Source of the DNA: Tardiphaga sp052076105
Lineage (GTDB): Bacteria > Pseudomonadota > Alphaproteobacteria > Rhizobiales > Xanthobacteraceae
NCBI RefSeq assembly: GCF_052076105.1
Contig: NZ_CP197245.1
Coordinates: 1,860,001 to 1,924,000 of the forward strand
DNA length: 64,000 nucleotides
Direction of reading: 5' to 3'
The position numbers and the translations under genes were made by a program. Below, in pieces: positions 9,641 through 17,648 of the stretch; the first letter of the stretch is position 1, and each line of letters opens with the position of its first letter. Under the pieces are notes generated by a model that did not search any database, was not told the DNA's origin, and was given only the letters and a program-made list of their open reading frames with translations.

Positions 9641-9656
9641 TTTCCCCTCCAGATGC

Positions 9657-9671
9657 ATTCGCTTTGCGAAT
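9657..9671. promoter_or_regulatory. Inverted repeat upstream of TAXI binding-protein gene
   Basis: ATTCGC-TTT-GCGAAT is a perfect six-base inverted repeat 17 bases upstream of the binding-protein start and immediately before its ribosome binding site. It could be an operator or a leader hairpin. No regulator is assigned. Confidence 0.35.
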
Positions 9672-9809
9672 TGCTTTTTATTGTTCGACGATCATGTCAT
9701 CGCCGTCAGGCGCTGGCAATGTTCTGAGGCAGTTCGCTGGATGATGGGAGCAGTCACCATCTCAGACAGAATGTCGCAGCGCACTGGCAGGCCGTCACTA
9801 CATGCCCGC

Positions 9810-10031
9810 TCACGTCTCGACGGTGCCGAGCAACTGTCCTTCCGCGACCACGTCGTCGACCGCGACGACCATCGATTTGATTTTACCTGCGGCAGGGGAG
9901 GCGACCGGAATTTCCATCTTCATGGCTTCGACAAATGCCACCTCGTCTCCTTCATTCACGGAATCGCCGGTTGCGAGCGGCAGCGAGCAGATGCGGCCGG
10001 CGACTTCACTGAGGATCTTGATCTCTGGCAT
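9810..10031 (-). CDS. Small biotin carboxyl carrier protein (biotinyl/lipoyl domain)
   Basis: The 73-residue protein is a bare biotinyl domain. It has the biotinylation motif 'EAMKMEI' with the acceptor Lys38, flanked by the symmetric 'GDSVNEGDEV' and 'VDDVVAEGQLLGTVE' hammerhead strands. No biotin carboxylase or transcarboxylase domain is attached. It would ferry CO2 between a carboxylase subunit and a carboxyltransferase; a carboxyltransferase gene lies 1.1 kb away across the divergent promoter. The start at 10031 removes six residues of an in-frame extension and places the Met at the usual beginning of the domain. It precedes the TAXI-TRAP genes on the same strand and may be co-transcribed with them. 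Confidence 0.88.
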   Translation of the reverse strand: MPEIKILSEVAGRICSLPLATGDSVNEGDEVAFVEAMKMEIPVASPAAGKIKSMVVAVDDVVAEGQLLGTVET

Positions 10032-10168
10032 GGTGTTCTCCGCGATCACGCGGGCGGCTGCTCGCTATGGGTGTAGCGCCGACGCGACCGGACAATTCCT
10101 AAGAATGAGAAGAAACGAGCAGCTTGGTGTTGTCGCCGCAGATTGCCTGAGGTAGCGTAGCCCGCAAG

Positions 10169-10183
10169 TGGAATATAATTCCG
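10169..10183. promoter_or_regulatory. Candidate IclR-family operator
   Basis: TGGAATATAATTCCG contains the perfect palindrome GGAAT-ATA-ATTCC and resembles the E. coli IclR consensus TGGAAATNATTTCCA in spacing and outer bases. The half-motif AGTGGAA recurs 20 bases downstream (10187-10193). The site lies between the divergent biotin-carrier gene and the iclR-like gene, 87 bases before the latter's start. Confidence 0.55.
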
Positions 10184-10269
10184 CAGAGTGGAACGGGACG
10201 GCGGCGCACATCGGGGCAATCCAGCGGATTGGCTCCCCGCGAGATGCGTCGTCTTAAGGGAAACGCATC

Positions 10270-11238
10270 ATGGGACGACGTTCGGAACGGCTCAGCAAAC
10301 AAGGCATGCTCGCCAGCGATCTGGCAGGCGACGGCGATGTGATCCAGGTGGTCTCGCGCGCCTTTGATATTCTTCGCTGCTTCGAGGGCCATGATGCCCG
10401 GCTGGGTAACCTCGAAATTTCCAATCGCTGCGGCCTGCCGCGCTCTACCGTATCGCGCCTGACGCATACACTGACGCGCATGGGGCAGCTGGCTTATCTG
10501 CCTGCAGATCAGAAGTACCGCATCGGATCGAGCGCCGTCGCCATGAGCGCGTCGATGATGCGGGGACTTCAGGTGCGCAACCTGATCCGCTTGCGTCTGC
10601 AGGAAGTGGCAGAGCAGGTGCCTGGCACGATCGGCTTCACGATCCCCGATCGTTTCCACATGGTCTATCTCGAATATGCCCGCGCCGATCATGCGCTCGG
10701 ACTGCACTCGACCACCGGCAGCCGCATTGCCATGGGCCGCACTGCAGCCGGTCATGCCTACACCGCAGCGCTCGACGAAGACGTCGGCAATGCCCTGATC
10801 AACGATATCGCGCGCGAAATGCCTGAGGACGCTAAGATCCTGCGCGGCAAGATTGCCGGGAATCGCGAATGTCTGCGTGACAACGGCTACGTTCTTGCTG
10901 GCGGACTTTGGTCGCCGCATATCACCGGCATTGCGACGCCGATCTGGTCGCCGCAGTATCAGACCTATGTGGTCGTCACCATCGGTCTGCTTGCCGCCAT
11001 GTATGACGAGCAGCGCCTGCAGGACGAGATCGCTCCGATCCTGCGCCAGCTCAGCAGCACGATCAGCATGATGGTTCAGAATGCAGATAGCGGCCTGACC
11101 AGTGCGCCCATTCCAGATGCGCCTCCCGCGCCAACAGCTCAGAAAAAAATGCTCCCGGAGGGAATGAATGAACTGGAAGCCGGAACTCGACGACCTCGCC
11201 CGGCGCGAAGCCTTCGCGCGGGAGATGGGGGGCGCTGA
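10270..11238 (+). CDS. IclR family transcriptional regulator
   Basis: This 322-residue protein has the IclR winged-helix N-terminus (about 24-85; 'VVSRAFDILRCFEGHDAR', 'LPRSTVSRLTHTLTRMGQL'). The effector-binding domain follows (about 95-270; 'GRTAAGHAYTAAL', 'GIATPIWSPQYQTYVVVTIG'). It probably controls the divergent biotin-carrier/TAXI-TRAP genes and the downstream carboxyltransferase through the palindrome at 10169-10183. Its last 24 codons overlap the start of the carboxyltransferase gene by 71 bases in a different frame, suggesting translational coupling. The C-terminal tail after about residue 270 is Pro/Ala/Arg-rich and unlike the family core. Confidence 0.88.
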   Translation: MGRRSERLSKQGMLASDLAGDGDVIQVVSRAFDILRCFEGHDARLGNLEISNRCGLPRSTVSRLTHTLTRMGQLAYLPADQKYRIGSSAVAMSASMMRGLQVRNLIRLRLQEVAEQVPGTIGFTIPDRFHMVYLEYARADHALGLHSTTGSRIAMGRTAAGHAYTAALDEDVGNALINDIAREMPEDAKILRGKIAGNRECLRDNGYVLAGGLWSPHITGIATPIWSPQYQTYVVVTIGLLAAMYDEQRLQDEIAPILRQLSSTISMMVQNADSGLTSAPIPDAPPAPTAQKKMLPEGMNELEAGTRRPRPARSLRAGDGGR

Positions 11239-12724
11239 CAAGGTCAAGCGACAGCATGACCAGGGCCGGCTCACGGTTCGTGAGCGTATCGACAGACTGA
11301 TCGATGCAAAGAGCTTTCACGAAGTCGGGGCCGTCTCCGGCATCGGTGAATATGATGCATCCGGTGAGCTGAAGCACCTGACGCCGGCGAATTGTGTGTT
11401 CGGTCGTGGCAAGATCGACGGCCGGCCTGTCGTCGTTGTTGGCGATGACTTCACCGTGCGCGGCGGTTCGGCCGACGCCTCGATCTCGGCCAAGCCGCTG
11501 ATGGCCGAGGAAATGGCGCATGACTTCCGGCTGCCGATCATTCGCGTGATCGAAGGCTCCGGCGGCGGCGGTTCGGTCAAGACCATCGAGAGCAGGGGCG
11601 CAGCCAATCTGCCGGGCGGTGTCGGTGGCACGCGCTGGTACTGGTACACGACCTCCAATCTGGCGCAGGTGCCGGTCGTGGGCCTCGGCCTTGGTTCAGT
11701 CGCCGGCCTCGGCGCCGCGCGGCTCGCGGCCAGCCATTATTCGGTGATGACGAAGAATTCCGCGATGTTCGTCGCGGGGCCTCCGGTTGTCGCGCGTCTC
11801 GGCCAGTCGCTCGAGAAGAAGGAGCTCGGCGGCGCTGATATCCAGACGCGCGCCGGTGGCATCGATCATGCCGTGGAGACGGAAGAGGAGGCCTTCGCCT
11901 GCGCGCGGCGCTTCCTGTCCTATCTGCCATCGTCCGTCTATGATCTGCCGCCCACGATCGCCTGCAACGATGATCCCGAACGTGTAGAAGAATCTTTGCT
12001 GAATGCCGTGCCGCGCAATCGCCGGCAGGTCTACAAGATGCGCCCGATCATCGATGCAGTGGTCGACAAAGGCTCGTTCTTCGAGATGGCGGCGAATTTC
12101 GGCCGGCCGATCATCACCGGTTTTGCGCGTCTCGAAGGTCGTGCGGTGCTGCTGCTCGCGAGCGATCCATTCCACTATGGCGGTTCGTGGACCGCGGAGG
12201 CCTGCCAGAAGGTGGTGCGCTTCGTCGATCTCGCCGAAACGTTCCACCTCCCGGTCGTCTATCTCATGGACTGTCCGGGCTTCATGATCGGGCTCGACGC
12301 GGAGAAGGCGGCAACCATCCGACACGGTGTTCGCGCCATGACCGCGGTCAATCAGACCACGGTGCCGTGGTGCACGATTATCATTCGCAATGCGTTCGGC
12401 GTCGCTGGCGTGGTGCATCAGCCGGCCAACCGGTTCTCGATGCGTTACGCTTGGCCGTCAGCCTATTGGGGGTCGCTGCCGCTGGAAGGCGGCATCGAGG
12501 CAGCCTATCGCGCCGAGATCGATGCAGCGGAGGATCCCAAGCTCAAGCTTCAGGAAATCGAGGAGCGTCTCAACAAGCTGCGTTCCCCGTTCCGTTCGGC
12601 CGAGAAATTCTGGGTCGAGGAGGTCATTAATCCCACGAAGACGCGTTCATTACTGTGTGAGTTTGCGCGTCTTGCCGAGCCGCTCCGCACCGCAGGGCCG
12701 TCACGGCTGGCTATGCGGCCGTAG
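11168..12724 (+). CDS. Biotin-dependent acyl-CoA carboxylase, carboxyltransferase subunit
   Basis: The 518-residue protein has the two crotonase-like lobes of propionyl-CoA/methylcrotonyl-CoA carboxylase beta subunits. The N-lobe has 'IRVIEGSGGGGSVKTIESRG' and 'GGVGGTRWYW', the C-lobe 'DPFHYGGSWTAEACQKVVRF', 'DCPGFMIGLDAEKAAT' and 'IIRNAFGVAGVVHQPANR'. It transfers a carboxyl group between biotin and an acyl-CoA. GGAGG lies six bases before the ATG at 11168, inside the end of the iclR-like gene. The likely carrier partner is the 73-residue biotinyl protein; no biotin carboxylase gene is present in this window. The acyl substrate cannot be decided from sequence. It ends two bases from the convergent ketosynthase gene. 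Confidence 0.88.
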   Translation: MNWKPELDDLARREAFAREMGGADKVKRQHDQGRLTVRERIDRLIDAKSFHEVGAVSGIGEYDASGELKHLTPANCVFGRGKIDGRPVVVVGDDFTVRGGSADASISAKPLMAEEMAHDFRLPIIRVIEGSGGGGSVKTIESRGAANLPGGVGGTRWYWYTTSNLAQVPVVGLGLGSVAGLGAARLAASHYSVMTKNSAMFVAGPPVVARLGQSLEKKELGGADIQTRAGGIDHAVETEEEAFACARRFLSYLPSSVYDLPPTIACNDDPERVEESLLNAVPRNRRQVYKMRPIIDAVVDKGSFFEMAANFGRPIITGFARLEGRAVLLLASDPFHYGGSWTAEACQKVVRFVDLAETFHLPVVYLMDCPGFMIGLDAEKAATIRHGVRAMTAVNQTTVPWCTIIIRNAFGVAGVVHQPANRFSMRYAWPSAYWGSLPLEGGIEAAYRAEIDAAEDPKLKLQEIEERLNKLRSPFRSAEKFWVEEVINPTKTRSLLCEFARLAEPLRTAGPSRLAMRP

Positions 12725-12725
12725 G

Positions 12726-13988
12726 CTATATTCGCCGCAGCACCACGCTGGCATTGACGCCGCCGAAGCCGAAGCCATTCGAGAGCACATGCTCGATGGC
12801 CATCGGGCGTGCCCTGCCACGGATCAGATCGATGCCTTCGGCAGACGGGTCGGGATTTTCGAGATTGAGCGTGGCCGGCGCGATCTGGTCACGCAGCGCG
12901 AGGATCGCGTAGACCGCTTCAAGCCCTCCGGCTGCACCGAGCAGGTGGCCCGTAGCGGATTTGGTCGAACTCACGGCGATCCCGCCAGTCGTACCGAAGA
13001 TCGACTTGATGGCTTCGAGCTCACCATGATCGCCGACCGGTGTCGATGTGGCGTGGGCGTTCAGATGCTGGACATCGGCAGGCCTCACGTTGGCCTGTGC
13101 CAGAGCGATATCCATCGCGCGCCTGGCGCCGTCGCCGTCCTCGCGACCGGCCGTCATGTGGAACGCATCGGATGTCGTGCCGTAGCCGACGAGTTCGGCG
13201 ATCGGCTTTGCGCCACGCGCCAGGGCGTGATCGAGCTCTTCAAGCACCACGATCCCGGCACCTTCGCCCATCACAAAGCCGTCGCGGTCGCGATCGAACG
13301 GGCGCGATGCGCGTTCCGGATTGGCAACGAAGTCTGTGGAGAGCGCGCGGGCGGCGGCGAAGCCCCCGAGGCTGACGCGGTCGATGCAGGCCTCCGCACC
13401 TCCGGCGATGGCGACATCCGCTTCGCCGGCGCGAATAAGACGTGCAGCGTCGCCGATCGCCTGCACACCGGCGGCGCAGGCTGTTACGGGTGCGCCGAGC
13501 GCCCCTTCGTAGCCATAGCGGATCGAGATATGACCGGCCGCGAGATTGACCAGGAACGAGGGCACGGTGAACGGCGACAGCCGGCGGATGCCCTTTGTGT
13601 CGGTGGTGCGGACGGCGTCGGCAATGGCCGGGAAGCCACCGATACCGGAGGCGATGATCGTGGCCGTGCGCTGGCGTTCTCGCGCATCCGTGGGCTGCCA
13701 GCCTGCCTGCGCGATGGCCTCATCGGCGGCCATGAGCGCAAACAGGATAAAGCGATCCATCTTCTTCTGATCCTTGCGCGGGGTCGCCTTGTCAGGGTCG
13801 AAACCGCCTTCCGGATCGCTCGCGATGTCAGGCACCTGACCGCCGACCTTGGCGGCGAGATCAGCGGTCATGGTCTCCGGCAACAGGCGAAGGCCGGATT
13901 GTCCGGCGAGCAGCCGGGACCAGTTGATCTCGACGCCGCAACCGAGCGGTGACACCGCTCCCATCCCCGTAATTACAACGCGGCGCAT
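12726..13988 (-). CDS. FabF-like beta-ketoacyl-ACP synthase (KAS II type)
   Basis: This is a 420-residue condensing enzyme with an intact Cys-His-His active site: Cys171 in 'VTACAAGVQAIGDA', His312 in 'NAHATSTPVGD' and His348 (with Lys343) in 'STKSATGHLLGAAGG'. It condenses malonyl-ACP with an acyl-ACP. It is not next to acpP, fabD or fabG, as the housekeeping copy would be. It is the last gene of a minus-strand run after an enoyl-CoA hydratase, thiolase and MFS transporter, with 51 bases to the transporter gene. It may be an accessory ketosynthase; that role is inference. Confidence 0.88.
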   Translation of the reverse strand: MRRVVITGMGAVSPLGCGVEINWSRLLAGQSGLRLLPETMTADLAAKVGGQVPDIASDPEGGFDPDKATPRKDQKKMDRFILFALMAADEAIAQAGWQPTDARERQRTATIIASGIGGFPAIADAVRTTDTKGIRRLSPFTVPSFLVNLAAGHISIRYGYEGALGAPVTACAAGVQAIGDAARLIRAGEADVAIAGGAEACIDRVSLGGFAAARALSTDFVANPERASRPFDRDRDGFVMGEGAGIVVLEELDHALARGAKPIAELVGYGTTSDAFHMTAGREDGDGARRAMDIALAQANVRPADVQHLNAHATSTPVGDHGELEAIKSIFGTTGGIAVSSTKSATGHLLGAAGGLEAVYAILALRDQIAPATLNLENPDPSAEGIDLIRGRARPMAIEHVLSNGFGFGGVNASVVLRRI

Positions 13989-14039
13989 GATGTATTCCCG
14001 TTCTGATATGAGAGGCGAGCGGCCTGAATCCCACTGGGA

Positions 14040-15323
14040 TCAGGCGGTCGCGACCTTCTTGTCCTTTGAAATCGCCAGCACGATCAGCGCCGCAATAATG
14101 CACAGCGCACCCGCCGCGAAGAAGGCCGGCAGATAGCTCAGCAGGACCGTGCGCGACAGGCCGGCGCCGAAGGCCGCCGTTGCTGCACCTAACTGATGGC
14201 CGGCGAAGATCCAGCCGAACACCAGGCCCGCGCGTTCGGGACCGAACTTGGATGCGGTGAGGCGCACGGTCGGCGGCACGGTGGCGATCCAGTCGAGGCC
14301 ATAGAACAGTGCGAAGAGCGACAGGCCATAGAACGAGAAGTCGGTAAATGGCAGCGCCAGCAGCGACAGGCCGCGCAGGCCGTAATACCAGAACAGCAGG
14401 TAACGATTGTCATACCGGTCAGACAGCCAGCCCGACGCGATGGTACCGACGAAATCGAACACGCCCATGGCCGCAAGCAGTCCGGCTGCCTGAATCTGCG
14501 GAATGCCGAAGTCGAGGCACATCGGGATCAGGTGAACCTGGACCAGTCCGTTGGTGCTGGCGCCGCAGATGAAGAAGGTTGCAAACAGGATCCAGAATAC
14601 CTTGGTCTGGGCGGCATCGCGCAGGGCGCCGAGTGCTGCCGCCATGATCGGCGAGGTGTTCGGTGGCGGAACGGCCAGTGGTTCGGTGCTGGTGTCGCCA
14701 AAAGGACGGAGGCCTATGTCGCTCGGACGATCGCGCATCACCAGCAGTACGCCGAGGGCGGCAACGGCCAGCATCAGACACATCAGCGCCAGTGCCCAGC
14801 GCCAGCTGCTGTGTTCGGTGATGCTGGCGAGGATCGGCAGGAAGATCAGTTGCCCCGTTGCGGCGCTCGCGGTGAGGATGCCGACCACGAGGCCGCGGCG
14901 TGCGTGAAACCAGCGTGCTGCAACCGTGGCGCCGAGCACCAGCGCGGTCATGCCGGTGCCAATGCCGACCGCGACGCCCCAGAGCGCCATCAACTGCCAG
15001 ACCTGCGTCATCCCGAGCGACAGCACGAGGCTTGCGGCGACGACGAGCAAGGCGATGAGCGTGACGTTGCGCAAACCGTAACGGTTCATCAGCGCTGCAG
15101 CGAACGGCGCCATCAGGCCGAACAGCACGAAGCGGATCGACATGGCCGAAGAAATCTCCGCGGTGCTCCAGCCGAACTCCTTCTGCAGCGGCACGATGAA
15201 CACGCCGGGCGCGCCAACCGCGGCAGCGCTGACCAGCGCCGTCACGAAGGTTACGGCGATCATCGCCCATCCGTAATGGATGTTGCGGCGGGCGAGGGCA
15301 GTGGAGAGCCATCCGGAAATCAT
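14040..15323 (-). CDS. MFS transporter
   Basis: The 427-residue protein has twelve predicted hydrophobic helices in two halves separated by a hydrophilic loop (about residues 200-230). The usual MFS signatures are present, including 'MNRYGLRNVTLIALLVV' after helix 2 and 'ASGWLSDRYDNRYLLFWYYG' at the equivalent place in the second half. It resembles monocarboxylate/oxalate-type porters of alphaproteobacteria, but no substrate residue can be read with certainty. It lies between thiolase and ketosynthase genes on the same strand, so it may move an organic acid processed by those enzymes. Confidence 0.85.
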   Translation of the reverse strand: MISGWLSTALARRNIHYGWAMIAVTFVTALVSAAAVGAPGVFIVPLQKEFGWSTAEISSAMSIRFVLFGLMAPFAAALMNRYGLRNVTLIALLVVAASLVLSLGMTQVWQLMALWGVAVGIGTGMTALVLGATVAARWFHARRGLVVGILTASAATGQLIFLPILASITEHSSWRWALALMCLMLAVAALGVLLVMRDRPSDIGLRPFGDTSTEPLAVPPPNTSPIMAAALGALRDAAQTKVFWILFATFFICGASTNGLVQVHLIPMCLDFGIPQIQAAGLLAAMGVFDFVGTIASGWLSDRYDNRYLLFWYYGLRGLSLLALPFTDFSFYGLSLFALFYGLDWIATVPPTVRLTASKFGPERAGLVFGWIFAGHQLGAATAAFGAGLSRTVLLSYLPAFFAAGALCIIAALIVLAISKDKKVATA

Positions 15324-15396
15324 TGGGGGTCCTGCAATCCATGAGAAAAGGCGTCGCGGCGCCGATCGCCGCGACGATCATAGGCGGAAAATCGGC

Positions 15397-16593
15397 TCAG
15401 TGAACGATGCGTTCGACGGCAATCGCGGTGGCTTCGCCGCCGCCGATGCACAGTGCCGCGACGCCCCGTTTCAGGCCTCTGGCTTCCAGTGCATGCAGCA
15501 GTGTCACGATCAGCCGCGCGCCCGTCGCGCCGATGGGATGGCCCAGCGCGCAGGCGCCGCCATTGACGTTGAGCCTGTCCCTGTCGATTCCGAGGTCGCG
15601 TTGCGCGGCCATAGGGACCACGGCGAAAGCTTCATTGATCTCGAACAGATCGACATCGCCGACGCTCCAGCCGACCTTGTCGAGCAATTTGCGGATTGCC
15701 GGAATGGGCGCAGTCGTGAACCATTGCGGTTCCTGGCTGTGCGTGGCGTGGCCATGGATCACGGCCAGCGAGGGCAGGCCCTCACGATCCACGAGGGAAC
15801 GCTTGGCCAGCACCAGGGCTGCAGCGCCATCGGCATTGGCGGACGACGCAGCGGGCGTGATGGTGCCGTTGCTGCGAAAGGCTGGTTTGAGGTTCGGGAT
15901 CTTGGCGGGATCGACCTTCAGTGGGTGTTCGTCATTGGCGATCTCGCGCGGTCCGGACTTCTCGACGACGGTCAGTGGCGTGATCTCTGCCTTGAAGGCG
16001 CCGCTCTCCACGGCCTTGCGCGCGCGGGTCAGGGTTTCGATCGCATAGGCGTCCTGATCTCCACGCGTGAACTGATAGGCCTCAGCGGTGGCTTCGCCGA
16101 AGTCCCCCATCGAGCGACCGACCTCATAGGCATCCTCAAGCCCATCCATCAGCATGTGATCGATGATGCGATCATGGCCGACGCGGTAACCGCCGCGTGC
16201 CTTTTGCAGCAAATAGGGCGCATTGGTCATGCTCTCCATGCCGCCGGAGACGACGATCTCGGCCGAACCGGCACGGATGATGTCGTGGGCAAGCATGGTC
16301 GCCTTCATGCCGGAGCCGCAGACCTTGTTGATCGTCGTGGCCCCGGTAGCGTCCGGAAGCTTGGCACCTCGGGCGGCCTGGCGGGCGGGCGCCTGACCCT
16401 GGCCTGCGGGAAGCACGCAACCCATGAAGACTTCATCGATGCGCTCGGGCGTCAGTTTCGCGCGTGCCACGGCGGCACCGATGACGTGGCTGCCGAGCTT
16501 GTGGCCGGAGAAGGGCGACAGCTCGCCCCGGAAGCGGCCGAGCGGGGTGCGGGTAGCCGAGACGATGACGACCGGATCTGTAGCTGCGGACAT
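15397..16593 (-). CDS. Acetyl-CoA C-acyltransferase (thiolase)
   Basis: This 398-residue thiolase has all catalytic residues: nucleophilic Cys92 in 'INKVCGSGMKAT', His352 in 'GHPIGATGARL' and Cys382 in 'CIGGGEATA'. It cleaves 3-oxoacyl-CoA, or condenses two acetyl-CoA. The ATG at 16593 has GAAGGAG eight bases upstream and was chosen over the ATG at 16614. Three overlapping inverted repeats occupy 16621-16649, directly upstream. The gene is probably co-transcribed with the upstream enoyl-CoA hydratase and/or separately controlled by the TetR protein encoded at 17649. Confidence 0.92.
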   Translation of the reverse strand: MSAATDPVVIVSATRTPLGRFRGELSPFSGHKLGSHVIGAAVARAKLTPERIDEVFMGCVLPAGQGQAPARQAARGAKLPDATGATTINKVCGSGMKATMLAHDIIRAGSAEIVVSGGMESMTNAPYLLQKARGGYRVGHDRIIDHMLMDGLEDAYEVGRSMGDFGEATAEAYQFTRGDQDAYAIETLTRARKAVESGAFKAEITPLTVVEKSGPREIANDEHPLKVDPAKIPNLKPAFRSNGTITPAASSANADGAAALVLAKRSLVDREGLPSLAVIHGHATHSQEPQWFTTAPIPAIRKLLDKVGWSVGDVDLFEINEAFAVVPMAAQRDLGIDRDRLNVNGGACALGHPIGATGARLIVTLLHALEARGLKRGVAALCIGGGEATAIAVERIVH

Positions 16594-16620
16594 GATGGGG
16601 GCTCCTTCGCGCAAGCGCGG

Positions 16621-16649
16621 GTCATTTGGATGACACTCATCATATGATG
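16621..16649. promoter_or_regulatory. Cluster of overlapping inverted repeats (candidate TetR operator)
   Basis: Three perfect palindromes overlap within 29 bases: GTCAT-TTGG-ATGAC (16621-16634), GATGA-CAC-TCATC (16629-16641) and CATCATATGATG (16638-16649). They sit just upstream of the thiolase start. The ATGA/TCAT arms recur in the palindrome at 17611-17624 in front of the tetR-like gene. Confidence 0.5.
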
Positions 16650-16702
16650 CGCTGCGAGATACGCAATGCCGGTCCCCGCAAAATTCTCGTGAGGTCGAGC
16701 TG

Positions 16703-17473
16703 TTAGCGTTTGCGGTTGATGAAACCCTGCATCAGTCGTTGTGGCTCGCCGGTCAGATAGGCCTCGCCGAACACGCCGACGCTGAGATTGACTGACTCCT
16801 TCAGCGGCAGTTCTTCCCACTGTTTCAGCAGGGCTTTTTGCGACCGCATGGCCTCGGGGCCACACTCGAGTATGGCTTCGATTGTCTTTTCCACCTCGGC
16901 ATCCAGCGCGCCTTCGGCCGCAACCACATCGACCAGACCCCAATTCAGCGCGGTCGGTGCATCGATGGTGGCGGCAGTCATGATCAGCCAGCGCGCTCGG
17001 CCCCAACCGATCAGGCGCGGCAACAGGGCGGCGTGAATCACCGACGGGATACCGACCCTGACCTCGGGCATGGCGTATTTGGAATCGTGCGAAGCGATAC
17101 GGAAATCGCAGGCGGCGGCAAATTCGAGGCCACCGCCAAGGCACCAGCCCGGGATGCGGGCAATCACGGGCGCAGGAAACGCGCGCGCAGCCTCGCAGAG
17201 ATCGCGCAGGCCGGAAATGAACTTCTCGGCGGAGGCCTGATCCAGCGTCGCCATTTCCTTGATATCGGCGCCGCCGATCATGCTCTTTTCGCTCTGGCCA
17301 GCGATGACAAGCGCGCGAATGGTGCGTTCCGTGGCCAATACCTCGATGCCTTCGCGAACGCCCTTGATTGCGGCTGAATTGAGAATATTGAGTGAACCGG
17401 CATTGCAGATCGTCAGCCGAACAATACCTCGCGGGTCACGTTCGACACCGCAGTGGGGATTGAGCATATGCAT
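16703..17473 (-). CDS. Enoyl-CoA hydratase/isomerase family protein
   Basis: This is a 256-residue crotonase-fold protein. The oxyanion-hole region 'GGADIKEMATLD' and both catalytic glutamate positions ('GGGLEFAAACDF' and 'YAMPEVRVGIPS') are retained, so hydratase activity is plausible. The following 'VIHAALLPRLIGWGRARWL' replaces the more common 'GGTQRLPR' segment, as in some alphaproteobacterial branches. The start at 17473 (Met-His-Met) begins the normal fold; an upstream in-frame ATG at 17563 would add 30 unrelated residues. It is the first gene of the run leading to thiolase, MFS transporter and ketosynthase, and lies divergent from a TetR regulator. Confidence 0.85.
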   Translation of the reverse strand: MHMLNPHCGVERDPRGIVRLTICNAGSLNILNSAAIKGVREGIEVLATERTIRALVIAGQSEKSMIGGADIKEMATLDQASAEKFISGLRDLCEAARAFPAPVIARIPGWCLGGGLEFAAACDFRIASHDSKYAMPEVRVGIPSVIHAALLPRLIGWGRARWLIMTAATIDAPTALNWGLVDVVAAEGALDAEVEKTIEAILECGPEAMRSQKALLKQWEELPLKESVNLSVGVFGEAYLTGEPQRLMQGFINRKR

Positions 17474-17610
17474 GAAATCGTCTCGTCCCTTGGCATTCCC
17501 TTGGGCCGGCGCGGATCGCCGGTCTTGTCCTATCAATTCCGCGTCAAACTGCGTTGTTGTCAAGGGCTGCGGCCAAGCACGCGTTGCGCGCGCGAGGCGG
17601 TGCGGGTAAT

Positions 17611-17624
17611 ATGATTGACATCAT
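17611..17624. promoter_or_regulatory. Inverted repeat in front of tetR-like gene (candidate operator)
   Basis: ATGAT-TGAC-ATCAT is a perfect five-base inverted repeat 24 bases upstream of the regulator's ATG, in the gap shared with the divergent enoyl-CoA hydratase gene. Its arms match those at 16621-16649. Confidence 0.5.
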
Positions 17625-17648
17625 CTATTTCTCTTGAATGGACCACCG

